Assembly: GCF_023973825.1 (NCBI RefSeq)
Contig: NC_090118.1
Span: 404,501 to 468,500, forward strand
DNA: 64,000 bases
Direction: 5' to 3'
Source: Plasmodium brasilianum
Lineage: Eukaryota; Apicomplexa; Aconoidasida; Haemosporida; Plasmodiidae
The translations under genes were made by a program, and so were the position numbers. Positions 36,263 to 49,100 of this stretch are shown one piece after another; positions within the stretch are counted from its first letter, which is position 1, and each line of letters begins with the position of its first letter. The notes under the pieces were generated by a model that had not been told where the DNA came from, searched no databases, and worked only from the letters and a program-made list of their open reading frames with translations.

Positions 36263-37759
36263 ATGGCTAAAGAAGTAACCCTATCTCAATGCATAAAAAA
36301 CTGGGAGCAGAAAAATGGTAAAAAAAAAAATACTACAATAAAAAAATAAACAGAAAAAAAGGGAATATTTAAAACATCTAGAAAAAAAACAAAAGAAAAA
36401 AAAAAAAATGTAATTCCCTTTAAGCACAACTTTTTTTTTTTTGTTTTTTTTCCTTACCGGTACAGGAAAAATAATAAAAGAAGAAGAAGAGGTTAGCTTT
36501 ATTTGTCATATACCCTTGATAGAAAAATTAGACAACAGTATAAACACATTAAAAAAATGTAAGCGTTTGTCCTTATCGACGAATCGAATTGAGAAGTTAA
36601 TACCGATGTCTGGTTTGAGTAATAAATGTGCACTATGGGTTTCCGCTTTTATGTACAAGTGCATATGTGCTTGAACATGTGCATTTATGTGCATACGTAC
36701 GCATGTTCATTAGTCCACACATACGTACGCATGTTCATGAGTCCACACATACGTACATAAGTACATTTATATATGTACACACGCACAATGTGGTAATATC
36801 TTACCCCCCCAAATAAGGAATTTTTACTTTTATAAAAACAGAAAATATAGAGATATTGTCACTTGGAAGAAATTGCATAAAAAAATTTCAGTTTCTTGAA
36901 GATATAAGTGGAACGTTAAAACAACTATGGATGTCTTATAATAGTATTGACAAGTTAGATAATTTACAGTCCTTAAAAAAACTGCAGGTCCTTTACTTAT
37001 TTCATAATAAAATAAAGAGCACTGAGGAAATAGACAAGTTGGTAAGGATAAACTAGTCGATCCTTTTCTTCATGCTTTTCTTCTGACCTGTTCAAGTTAA
37101 TTTGTTCATGTTGATGTAATTATTGTATACTTTTTTTTTTTTTTTTCTTATAGAGCGCTTTGCCTGAATTGGCGGAATTAGGGCTTAAGGGAAACCCAAT
37201 ATATGATGGAAAAACTAACGTAGTTTCTTTTATCCTATATCTTTTATTTTTTTATCCTATATCTTTTATTTTTTTATCCTATATCTTTTATTTTTTATCC
37301 TATATCTTTTATTTTTTTATCCTATATCTTTTATTTTTTATCCTATATCTTTTATTTTTTTATCCTATATCTTTTATTTTTTATCCTATATCTTTTATTT
37401 TTTTATCCTATATCTTTTATTTTTTTATCCGTTATCATTTATTTTTTATCCTTTGTCTTTTATTTTTTCCTTTTTCTTTTTTTGCTGATCCTGTTTCGCC
37501 ATACTCTACCGCAATTTCAACTATGCTTTTATATCCATGTTGCTCATTTTTTAATCTTTTTTAATGCACAGGAGTACATGAAACTAGTCATTTTGAAAAA
37601 GTTGCCTCAACTAAAAGTTGTAGACAATGAGACAGTAGGAAAAAAAAAAAGAAAAAGTACATTTTTGAAATGTATCCTTGCACATAAACAAATGTCCAAA
37701 ATGCCTTTTCATATTTACCCTCCGCATATATGCGCAGTAAATAAATGTATGTACGTGTG

Positions 37760-37798
<39 letters not shown>

Positions 37799-37836
37799 GT
37801 GGGTGGGTATACAATCATATGGCAGTGAAGGATATA

Positions 37837-37874
<38 letters not shown>

Positions 37875-37940
37875 TTCCTTTTGCCCATTCAGATAACAGA
37901 AAAACAGAGAAACGACGCACTAACCGTTGAAGTAGTTTGA
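36263..37940 (+). CDS. DNAL1: Axonemal dynein light chain 1 (LC1, leucine-rich repeat), six exons
   Basis: Exons 36263-36317, 36466-36618, 36842-37041, 37154-37219, 37572-37634 and 37893-37940 give 194 residues (human DNAL1 has 190). The order of motifs matches DNAL1 throughout: MAKEVTLSQCIKNWEQKNG, then IPLIEKLDNSINTLKKCKRL, SLSTNRIEKL, ILSLGRNCIKKFQFLED, TLKQLWMSYNSIDKL, LQVLYLFHNKIKS, LPELAELGLKGNPIYDG and a final LPQLKVVDNET. These form leucine-rich repeats. LC1 binds the motor domain of the outer-arm dynein gamma heavy chain. In Plasmodium the only axoneme is in the male gamete, so expression is expected in male gametocytes (inference). Every intron is repeat-bearing or T-rich. The fifth donor (acagtagg) is weak but is the only one in phase. 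Confidence 0.93.
37222..37450. repeat. TTTTATCCTATATCTTTTATTTT repeat in LC1 intron 4
   Basis: About ten units of ttatcctatatcttttattttt fill most of the intron 37220-37571. The unit length varies between 20 and 21 bases. The frame from exon 4 remains open until 37564, just before the acceptor. Confidence 0.92.
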
Positions 37941-38212
37941 GTAAGAATTGGGGGAAATTCCTATGACGACACAATTTAATTTTAATCATTTGATCATTTC
38001 TTTTCTCTTCTTTACTTTTTCATTTTGATGTTTTGTATAATATCAATTTTTCTTTGATAGGACTTTATTTTTTTTTCGACGTTGTACTATAAACGAGGGA
38101 AAAAAAGTAAAATAAGCGAACAGATAAATATATATATAAATAAATGAATAAAATTATACGTAAAATAATGAACGACGTAGTGAACGCAAAATTAGTGTTA
38201 TCTCATTAAACA

Positions 38213-38251
<39 letters not shown>

Positions 38252-38496
38252 AAAAATGCATTAATTACAATATCTTTGTTTAATTGAATGCATTCTATGA
38301 CGGAACAGCTGTTGAGAACATCCACATGTTCATATTGGTTGATCCTGTTAATAGGGGGAAAAAAGTATGTCCCTATGTGCGTGAACATACAAATACGCAC
38401 ATATACATATACACATACGTATATATATATATATATATAAATTGTTACATATGCATTACGCGAGCAAAATAATTTGTTTTCCCTTTAAGGCGTCTA

Positions 38497-41165
38497 TTAA
38501 TACCTGTTTGATGTATCATTGGTGCTATCTATTTGGCTACTAATTTCAATAATTAAAGCATCCATATCATTTAATGCGTAGTTATTTTTTTCAATACTTT
38601 CTATTATTTCCCTTTCTCTATGTTCATTTTCGATGATCTTCTTATGTGTGCTACTTAGCTCGTTCAGCAGTTTTCCTTAGTGTGGACAAAGAAGGAGGGG
38701 GAATGTGTGCATGTAGAGCTGTGTGTACATACATAACTACTCATATATATAACTACACATATATGTAACTGCGCATATATGTAACTACACATATATGTAA
38801 CTGCTCATATATGTAACTACACATATATATGCGTATGCTGCCATGTTTGGGTTGTTGGGCCCAGTTCGTTCCCTACTCAAGTGGGAGTAGTTCCTCTCGT
38901 GTTCCTTCATTAGCCTGTCATAATTTATCTTTTTATTATATATCAAAACATTTAAATAAAGAAAGTCAACACTATTTATATTTTCATTAATTGATATAAT
39001 ATAGTTAATATTAGAAAACTTTTTTTTATACAAATTTAGCAATGTTAGATTAGTTTTTTGTGCTTCTTCAATTTTGTTTTTTTGTTTATTTATTATTGCA
39101 TTGTAAATATCATTTATAGCACTACTCTTTTTCATTAATAAATTATCTTTTTTTATTTTTTCTTTCATTATCTTATAATTTTTCATTTCTTCGTCTAACT
39201 CAAATAAAAAAATCTTACTCTGACATAGTATTGAACCTACTAACATTTTTGTATTTTCAAAATATATCGTTACTTTCTTTATTTCGTTTTTTAGCTTTTC
39301 AATCTCGTTCAATGTTAGCTGCTGCTTTTCTATTAAGTTTAGACAAATTTCTTGTTCTACGGATAAGGGAGGGGGGAGAAAAAAAAAATATGGAAGTAGT
39401 AGTAGTAGAAGAAGTAGAAGAAGAAGTAGTAGAAGAAGTAGAAGAAGAAGTAGTAGTAGAAGTAGAAGAAGAAGTAGAAGAAGAAGTAGTAGTAGAAGTA
39501 GAAGAAGAAGTAGTAGTAGAAGTAGAAGAAGTAGTAGTTGAAGTATAAGTAGTGGGGGAAATTAAGTTGGTGAATGTTAACTAGTAAATATGAAGTCGTA
39601 AATTTACTCAAAAGTGCATAATTTCATTCTTTTACTGCTCATATTTTTTAAGACCATTTTACCGTCTGTGCTTTCATGCCGCTTAAAACTCTGGACCGAG
39701 TAAAATTCTTCCTTCGACTCCTCCTTGCTCCAGTGCAAGCAAATATTTTTTTCCTTAATTAGACTTAGTGTATTGCAATCATTGTCCTTTTCTGCTTCGC
39801 TGTCTTTGTAAAAAGGGGTAAACAAAAAAAGGAAAGCCATAATGTTAGCGGTAGAGGTAGCGATAGCTGTAACGGTAGTGATGACTATGGCTGCAACGAC
39901 TTGGTGTTCATTGGTTTATTCCTCCTTTTATTTATATTTTCCCATTCATGTAGTTACTTTACTTACTTATTTGACCTTTATTATGTTCTATTTCCTTGGG
40001 AACATGTTGCTGTTTTTGGCCATTGGTAGGACACATCAAATTACCCTTCTCTGCTTCATTTTGTAGACGATTTTCTGTACAGTTCATGCTACTCTTCCTA
40101 GAGGAATCAGCAAAACTGTTATCAATTACTTCATATGCTTCATCCGCTCCATTTGCTCCATCCGCTCCATTTGTTCCATCCGCTTCATTTTCTTCTTTTA
40201 TATAAGTAGTTTCATCCCTTTTGTGAGTAATAATATCCTCTATATTTACGTCATATATACCTTCTTTTGGTCTCGACTTTTTCTCTTTATAGTTGTTCAT
40301 TCGAGGGAGCGCACCCTGAGAAATACTCAAATATTCATCATCTCTCTTTGTTAATATACTTTTTAAAATGTTTCTATATTTTGATATACAGTCATCTAGT
40401 AAACTTTTCAATTCTCTTAAGAATTCGGTATGCAGAATATTATAATTAAAATTCTGTTCCTTGTCATATAAACTTGTACACACATAATGAATATATTCAA
40501 GTATTTTTATAAATTTTTTTCTCTCTTCATATTTTTCAATTAGTAGTAAAAAAGCTCTATTTTCCAGTTCTAAATATTCGTTTTCATGCTGTAATGATGC
40601 AAAGAGGTGTAGATGAGAGGATTTAATGAGTGCACGTGTTAGAGAAAAAAAAAAAAAAAAAAAAAAAAAAAATTATATATAAAATAAAAAATAAATATAC
40701 TCCTACTATCATACGGCGCTCCTTAATATATGATGTATCATTGTTGCATTATGGAGCCATATTAGCTGTAATAATACAGTGATAAGCCCATGTACCTTTT
40801 CTTTTTAATTTTAATAGGCTGTGTATTTCTAACCATTACATATTATATTACAATCATTACTACCATCATTACTACTATTACTCTTCATATTTTTTGCTCC
40901 TTCTACATTGTAGTTTTATTTGCTCTGTATATGTATTTATCATCCCGTGGTATGATAGAACGCCTCGCGGAGCATAATACACAGTTAAGTGCCCACATAT
41001 GTACATACATATGTATTTATGCATATAAATATGTTAGTGTATTTGTGAATGTGTGTGTGTGAGTGCAAGTATTCAAGTTCGTAAGCTTGCTTTAACCTTT
41101 ATATTTTCATTTTTAGATAACAATTCTTTCAATATAATCTTCTTATCGTCTAATAAGTAACTCAT
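38497..41165 (-). CDS. Coiled-coil protein, unknown function, five exons
   Basis: Exons 41097-41165, 39967-40588, 39636-39803, 38877-39356 and 38497-38675 join in phase to 505 residues. I do not recognise the family. The protein starts MSYLLDDKKIILKELLSKNE and is strongly helical in exon 2 (YLELENRAFLLLIEKYEERK) and again in exons 4-5 (EICLNLIEKQQLTLNEIEKL; IIENEHREREIIESIEKNN), as expected of long coiled coils. Between them lies a short Gly/Ala/Asp repeat (GADGANGADEAYE) and a polar linker. No membrane segment, signal or catalytic motif is seen. The donor of exon 3 was chosen by phase (agcagtaaaag), since a nearer-to-stop donor breaks the frame. It converges with the LC1 gene. Joint action with LC1 would be a guess. 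Confidence 0.75.
39388..39546. repeat. GAAGTA/GAAGAAGTAGTA purine-rich repeat in an intron
   Basis: About 155 bases of gaa and gta triplets on the + strand, within the intron 39357-39635 of the coiled-coil gene. On the + strand it reads as a Val/Glu repeat frame, which is not a gene. Confidence 0.93.
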
Positions 41166-43778
41166 CTTTTCCTCTTATAATTATTTCGATCTCTATCCTG
41201 TGATGAAGTATACACGGGGTTATATAACAGAGGACAAAGAAAACAATTGAGTAAAAGTACTTGAATGTACATATTCCTTTTTAGGTCTAATGAGTGCGGG
41301 GCTGGAAAATAAATTGCTTTTCTTTTAATTTCCCCCCTATTTGACTTTCTTTTTTGTACCATAATTAACTCTTTTTTTGTCCCGTTTTTCCTTCTTTTCT
41401 TTTTTTTTTTTTTTTTTTTCTATCTTAGAAATCGCGCAAAAGACAGAAAAAAAAAAAAAAAGTACACTGCAAAGATGGGTAAAATATTTCAAATTTTCAA
41501 ATTTTCAAATTTACAAATGAACACTTTAAATTTCCCACCATATGCTAACACAGCTTCACGCGGCAGAGATTTATAATTATTATGTATAATTATCATAGAG
41601 TAGTTTAGTAGTTGGGCGTATAATATTTTACCCATTGAGCAATATTATGCATTCCTGACCCCCTTAAATGATAATCCCTTTTTTTAGATGAACAAAAAAG
41701 AGGAAAAAAAAATTGCCAGTTATTTTTCATAAAAGTAGGAATAACGTGAGAGATATATGATAGGTATGTGGGGCATTAATCTGCAAACTGTTAAGGGATT
41801 GGTAAAAATACAATATTTTATTCAGACCATGTTAAGAAGTAAAATACTTATACAAAATAAGAAAAATAGAGCAAACAATTACATGTGCATTTTATAGTAA
41901 CAAATGGAACAGATTATGCTTCTCGTCATTTTATCTTTAAAAAAGGCAGCACAATACGTATATATATACATGTAGGTATATATATACATGTACGTATATC
42001 TATAAGCATACGCCCATAATATACATTCTTTTAGTTTCAATGCTCTTGACATGTTAAAGCACGACAAGTGGCACACCTTTTTTAAACAAGCTCAACTATA
42101 CGTAAAGCTGTATGAACAACATTCTTGCATCAGTGGTACAGCGGCAATGAAACAGTAATGAAGCTGCAATGAAGTAGTAATGAAGCTGCAATGAAGTAGT
42201 AATGAAGCTGCAGTGAAGTAGTAATGAAGCTGCAATGAAGTAGTAATGAAGCTGCAATGAAGTAGTAATGAAGCTGCAATGAAGTAGTACTCCTTCTTTT
42301 TTACGATTTATATATCACTCTTTCATATTTATCTTTTGTCTCTTTACTTTTGTCTCTTTTTTTTTGTTATTATTTTATTATTTTTTTTTATTTTTTTTTC
42401 CTTTTTTTTATTTTTTACTCTTTATACTTATTGTTCTATTCTGCACTGTGAGCAGTGGGTGCACAAGTTTTCGACATAGCGTTGGTCAGCATATATCAAA
42501 AGGTATGCAACATATGATAAAAAAAAAAAAAAATAATAAATATATAAAATAAATAGGAATGTTTTGAATATAGGACAAAATTTATAATAATAATATTAAT
42601 TGAGAAAATGTAAAACCATGCGTATAGGAGCTTGTTTAATTGTTCTTACCATTCAATAAAAAAACAAAGTGACGCTATGCATATAAACATATAAGTGTAT
42701 GTATGTAAGCATTACATAGATACACGTACCTATAAAACTTGTATATACATTAATCTCAAAAAAGGCCAAACGGTGATAAAGTTCTAATAATCCACACGAA
42801 TATATAAAAATTTGTGTTACTTCAATGTAACATCCTTTTTCCTTACTTTTATCTTTTCTAATTTTCTTTTTTAAAAGGAATAACTCACTGATATAATTTC
42901 AAATTCTGCGCAAAAAATGAAATATAATTTTTTTCTTATTTTTCCACATCGTTATAAATAAAAAAGCTACACATCCAAAATGAACGAACAAAAACGTAAA
43001 TAAGAAAAATTGGAATATCACGCAGCCGGATAAAAGTGGTACATTAAAAGTACCTTATTGAGCTTCAAACATATTAGTAAAATAGTATCTCTTTCCTTTA
43101 TGTCTACAGTTATGTTACTCTTTATATTTCATTTTACCATTTTTTCATTTTTCTATTTTTTTTTTTTTTTTTTTGCAACACCATTAAAACAGATTTAAAA
43201 TGAAATAAAAAAAAAATTAAATTAAAATAAAATAATAAAAAAAAAAAGCAATATGCAATATAATAGTAAAACAACAAAATGTAAACAAATTGGCAAAATA
43301 AGAAAACATATCACAATATGAAAGAATATGATAAATATATATAAAGTTAAAAAAAAAAAAAAAAAAAATAGCAATATAGGTTTTAAAATTACTTTAGTAT
43401 GGTTACAATGAATATAAAATGAAGATAATTGTGCAGATAATTTATTACCGTTACATAGCACATAAAAAATAATAAATATAAAAGAATAGCGTACATATAT
43501 TTTTAAACAATGAGTAGTAACATGTAATATGTATTATTTATGCTCACAAAAGTATAAGTAAAATAAAATAACAACACATAATAATAGAAGCTAAAAGATA
43601 TAAAGGCAAAAACGTATAAAAAGAAATATTACAAAAAAAAATATTACGAAAAAAGTATAAAAAAAAAAAGCACAGAAAAAGTATAAAAAAATATGCAAAA
43701 AAAGGTATACAAAAAAAAATTATATATTTAATTTTTTAAAACACAAAAAACAAAAAAAAAAAAAAAAAAAAAGGCAAC
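41166..43778. other. Divergent intergenic region, 2.6 kb
   Basis: It separates the coiled-coil gene (-) and SmG (+) start codons. It includes poly(T) and poly(A) next to the first (41397-41462), a 22-base repeat at 42145-42292, and A-rich DNA from 43200 to 43770 leading to SmG. No coding sequence was recognised. Confidence 0.6.
42145..42292. repeat. AATGAAGCTGCAATGAAGTAGT 22-base repeat
   Basis: About six and a half units, nearly perfect (one copy has cagtgaag). This is relatively GC-rich for the intergenic DNA here. It contains gctgca palindromes in each unit. Confidence 0.93.
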
Positions 43779-43940
43779 ATGACTCTGACAGTTGGAAAGG
43801 CAGGCCCAGCATCGGATTTTCGAAAGTTCATGGAAAAGAGATTACAAAGTAAGCATTTAATAGTTAAAATTTTTGAATGTGATGAATGTATACTAATATG
43901 AGCCCATACGCGTATGGGACGATACGATGTGATATATATA

Positions 43941-43986
<46 letters not shown>

Positions 43987-44313
43987 ATGTATATAATGAC
44001 GAGGAATGGAAGAATGAAGAGATGATCAAAGGAAATATACTGTATAACTTTGAAAATCGTTTTTTCCAAAACAATTTTTCGTTCACATTTTTTTCTCCTT
44101 TTCCGTATGTTTTTTGCCCACTTGTTCGTAGTTTATCTAAATGGTAACAGACTAATCGTCGGTGTGCTTAGGGGTTATGACACGTTTATGAATTTAGTGT
44201 TAGATAATACGGTCGAGATAAAAAAGGAAGAGCAAATTGATATAGGTGTGGTTGTGATAAGAGGGAACAGCATATCGTACTGGGAGTGTTTAGACAAAGT
44301 TGACATTAAATGA
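43779..44313 (+). CDS. SNRPG: Small nuclear ribonucleoprotein G (SmG), two exons
   Basis: Exons 43779-43848 and 44132-44313 join in phase 1, giving 83 residues. Exon 1 has MTLTVGKAGPASDFRKFMEKRLQ, and exon 2 has IYLNGNRLIVGVLRGYDTFM (Sm1 motif) and VVVIRGNSISYWE (Sm2 motif). LRGYDxFMNLVxD and IGxVVIRGNSI are diagnostic of SmG. SmG is one of seven Sm proteins forming the ring on U1, U2, U4 and U5 snRNAs. The intron contains (TA)n at 43930-43982. The start ATG follows a 23-base A run. It is the second splicing protein in the window, with SNRNP40. Confidence 0.96.
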
Positions 44314-44892
44314 GGACTTTTCAGCTAGTTGTTATGTATTCCTATACATATACATATGCATGTATGTGAGTAGGTATGTACGTACACATACCAATTTGTT
44401 GTTCCTCGTTACTTTAACAAAATGTAAAGTTCCAACCATAAACAGTACGTTAATATTCAGTTAAACAGAAGGCAATATTGTGCACATCAAAAAAAAAAAA
44501 CAAACAAACAAACAAACAAACAAATAAACAAACAAACAAACAAACAAACAGACAAACAAACAAACAAACAAACAAACAAACAAACAAACAAACAAACAAA
44601 CAAAAGGGATTTATACACATGTATTATCTGTGTATGCATTAAATAATACGAGGAATGAAGACATGTGCAAAAAGTAAAACAGAGATAATTATATAAAAGT
44701 GGCAACCTCAAGATATTAATGCAAGTTAATGAAAATTAATTTTTTGAAGCTTTCTACTATTTTTTTCATTCGTAAATTTTGCTTGATTTATCATTTCATT
44801 TATGTAGCTTTATTTTTTCAGTCATATATTTTAGCTCATTTTATTTACCTTTTTTTTTTCTTTTTTTTTTTTTTTTCTCCTTTTTTTTTTTG
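44314..44892. repeat. Convergent spacer with (CAAA)n array
   Basis: It lies between the SmG (+) and PCIF1-like (-) 3' ends. A tetranucleotide array of aaac/caaa occupies 44494-44604, with a cagac and a caaata interruption. The rest is T-rich. No gene was seen. Confidence 0.85.
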
Positions 44893-46059
44893 TTAAATAT
44901 GTCTTAAATTTTCCCATAACCTCTTTATTTTCAATACAGTCTTTTTACTAATCCTTTTTTGAAATTTAGCTTTTTCATTTTGCAAAATAAAAACAAAGCA
45001 GTCACAAGTTGATATGTATTCTTCTTCCCTAAAAAGTAAAAAAAAAAAAAAAAATTGCAAATAATTGGAAAATAGCTAGCTAATAATTTGTGAAAATAAC
45101 ATGAACAGGCAATATGAACTAGGAGTATCCCCAAGTAATGAGAAGTAGTATCACTCCAAAGTAACACACGAGAATGCAATTTACGAAATGTAAAATTATG
45201 AACAGTACATAAAAAATTCACAACAAATACATGCGTTCAGAAATTGTGTGCATGCGCTTTTTTCAGAGCAACATTTGGAGTTGCATTAAATTTCTCTCTT
45301 TACCTGCTTTCAAATAGTCTTGTTGAAAATGTGTAGAAATTTCGTTTTAATAAGAAGCAACTGATTACATATGGAGAGGAAAATAATAACTCATAAAAAT
45401 AATTCTTGTCTTTGAGAAATGGAATAATCAAAAAAAAAGTTAATTCCTGTTCTTCCTTTTTTAAATTGCATAAAATGTATATTATTAACTTATTAATCAA
45501 AGAAATGTCGAAAGGAGGATTGACTTCATACGCCCCGCTACGCAAATGTAATTTAAAGAAATCCCCTGAGCTACCAAAAAATATATCAATATCGGAAAAA
45601 AATGAACAATATTTCTTTAAAACAGCATTAAAAGGGGAAGAAAAACATTCTCTTTTTATTTCCATTTTTTTTCGCAGCATTCGCATTATCCTCATAGGTA
45701 CGCAGCTCTAAGCACGTTGAACAAAAGAAAAAACAATGAGAATTATCAACGTAGCAATGCAGCAATGGATCAATGTAGCAATGTAGCAATGTAGCAATGA
45801 AGCAACGTAGCAATGGATCAATGGAGCAATGTAGCAGTGGAGCAACGTAGCAATGTAACCACAGAGCAATGAAGCAAGTTTGGAGGGCACATACATGCAT
45901 ATAATTAGACAGCTAAAGATACAAGTGCATGTCAGGCATTTAAATGGATGCCTCTACACACTAATATTATAATTATGTAATTATGTAATTTCACAAAAAG
46001 CAGTATTGTGAAAACTTGCCGCTACATTACTTGAACATAAAAAATTTATATGTGTACAT

Positions 46060-46100
<41 letters not shown>

Positions 46101-49100
46101 CAAACCTGCGTGATTAACATTTCCTATCAAAGTATGATAACGTATTAGCAGAAAGAAAACAAAAAAATAGAAATTACGTATGAGAACATTATTCCTATTT
46201 TTTATGAGGATACCATTTTGTTTGTAAAAGCAGTCATGATTTACCTCTCTAATTATCTTTTTCTTACAATCATTTACAATTAAATATTTACTTAAGCATT
46301 TTATACATATACAGTATATATTATTGAAGAGATAGGTAAAAATAAAAGGGTTATAATTATAAAAGAAAAAGCAATGTCTATAAAATAGTAAGCATATATT
46401 AACATAATTTATTTTATATGTTTTTTTTAATATATATGATTTCTCGAAAACGAAATATTTCTTTCCGTTCAGTAAATAGTAAACATTACCTAAGTTAACA
46501 TTATGTCTTCCACTTCCATTTACACTTTCACATCCTGTTCTTCCCCCCATTCTGAGGTTAAAAATAATAAAATTTTTTTTCATTTGTACATAAAAGTCCT
46601 CTTCATTTACATATACATAAATACTAGGAAATAATGCGTTCACATTACTGTATAGTAGTGTTATGTACTTACCTATCAGATTGTCTGACCCTGCTTTTGT
46701 TTTTCTCTTTGCAGTTGTATTCTTACTCGATAATTTACATATGTATCTCTGCAGTCTTTTTCTTTTCAATATATTCTTTCTATTTTGTATTGAAAGATTT
46801 TCCCCTTTTTTTATATACAGAGAATAAAATCGGGTAAATAATCCTTCCATGCAGTTATCACAGTAGATACAGCAAGAAAAAGCATTACAACTTGTGCAGG
46901 ATAAGCACTTATTACAAGTGCTTCTAACGCAACTGATCTCTTTGTCACCTATTAGGGGAAAACATTTTTCCCCCTTACTTTCCTTGTACGCATATGCATA
47001 TACATCCACAGAGTTAAGCAGCTTGCATAATAGTCGAATAGGCCATATCTTAAAATTATATATATTACTATTTAAGTAAAATTTTTTTTTTTTATTTTCC
47101 CCAGTACTTAAAATTACCCTTTTTTTGTTACTACTGTGTAAAAAACCTAACAATTTGCAATATATGTATAAGGTCAATTTTGTGATAAAATTACCTGAAC
47201 ATGTCAGGTCCTTTTTTTCCCAACAAATATGTTGTTTTTTTTTACAAAAATTATTGCTTAATTGGTTAAGGAAAAGATATGTTCCTTTATTAATTAATAT
47301 CTTCTCTCTTTTCAATTCTTCATTATGTTCAACTTTCTTCTTTTTCTCTAACAAATGAAAAGAATGAACCATAAATAAATAAATGTACACATTTATATAC
47401 ACAACACTTGTGTTGTACACCTTCTTTAATAATGGAAACAAAAAGGTTTTCAAATTTTCCAAAAAAATTTTTATTTTTTCATTTATATAATCATATGAAT
47501 TATTGTCATTGTTGTTATGTGCCCACTTCTCGTCCACTATGCTTGTGAGTTCCATTACTTTTTCATCTACATCTATAATTTTTGCCCAGTTCAATTCGTA
47601 AAATTTACTATATGAATAATTTCCCCAATACAACTTTTTTCCTTTACATGTTATCCTCTTATAATACGAGTTATTTATTCCTCCTCCATATACGACTCTT
47701 GGATTACTTATACAACCGCTACATATGCTATTACTGCAGTAATTACATGTACTTATATTCACATTTTCCTCATATGAAATGAGTCGTAAGTCATCAGACA
47801 GTTGACTTTCTTTCAGTACTTTTTTTTCTTCATTTCGTTTGTAGACTCGAACTGCTATTTTGCTAATTTGAGAATTTCCATTCGATATAGCACCGCTACT
47901 ATTTAAGTGCTCCTCTATATGAGACATGCTTGCTGTATGTGCTATGCAATCTGGCTTCCTTGTCTTCTCTGTCTTTAATATACTATCAAAATGTTTTATA
48001 TAAACACATTTATTATTCATCTTTTTAAAGCAACGTGCGAAATTATTTTGAATTTTTTTTTGACATTTACTAAAATAGCAACTTCTGCAATGTTCATGGT
48101 GTACACCACTTTTTGCTTTTTTACCAAATTTTGAATATGAAAAATTATATTTTTTAAAAAAAATTTTTTTTTTCATATATTTCTCAAAATAATAGCTTAA
48201 AAAGGATTCACGCCTTTCTTCTTTTTCCTCCTTTTTAATAACGCTTATATAGTTGTGATACAGAATATATAATATGACAAAAATGAAATATTTCTTTTTT
48301 TCTCGTGCATTTAAATTTTCCTTTTTCAACAAATCATATGAGCAGAAGAAGCACATGATATGAGAAATTAGCACGTTATTAGGAGAGCTCACGGTACAAG
48401 GTGTCGTCTCCCACTTTTCACTACCACCACCCACGATAATGTTATTCCCGCTAAGGCCATTCACGATAATGTTATTCCCGCTAAGGCCATCCAAGCTAAT
48501 GTTATTCCCGCTAAGGCCATCCAAGCTAATGTTATTCCCGCTAAGGCCATCCACGCTAATGCTATCCCCACTAAGGACCCCTACGCTAACATCGTTAGGT
48601 ACACCAAAACAGTCATATTTACTTCGGAATGGATTCCTGAGCTCCTTTCCCTTTTTGAAAAACCTACAAAATTGCCGCTCTTCAGGCGTTAAACTACACT
48701 GTTTAGAAACCAAAGAAACACAAACATAAAAATTGATGTCTAAAAATGCAAAATAAAAAAGAAATAAGTTGAATATATACCTAAGTGACAACTGAGTGTA
48801 TATCCTCTCTATATTTACTACAGTTATGTATAAAACGTTTTGCACATTTTCTTTTAATAGCGTTTTCAACTTTTTAAATAGAAAGAAATTATCGCTAATT
48901 AATTTTTTTTTTTCCTTATATTTAGGAAAATTATTAAAAGAGTTAAAAAGTATTTTAATACAAATAAAAAAATAGTAAATATAATGCTCATCATTTAAAA
49001 CTTCTTTTCCGTTTGAGCGGTGATTTTCTGTATTCATGTCTTCAGCTTTTTTCATATTCTCACAACTGCAAAACGTAGAGGACGAGCACAACGAATCAGT

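Noticed and set aside
39231..39548. Plus-strand Val/Glu repeat frame
   Set aside because: It reads the antisense of a coiled-coil exon and then the GAA/GTA intron array.
45300..45695. A separate small minus-strand gene
   Set aside because: It is exon 2 of the PCIF1-like gene. The junction restores the conserved GLQ-to-ECFSSPFN order in phase.
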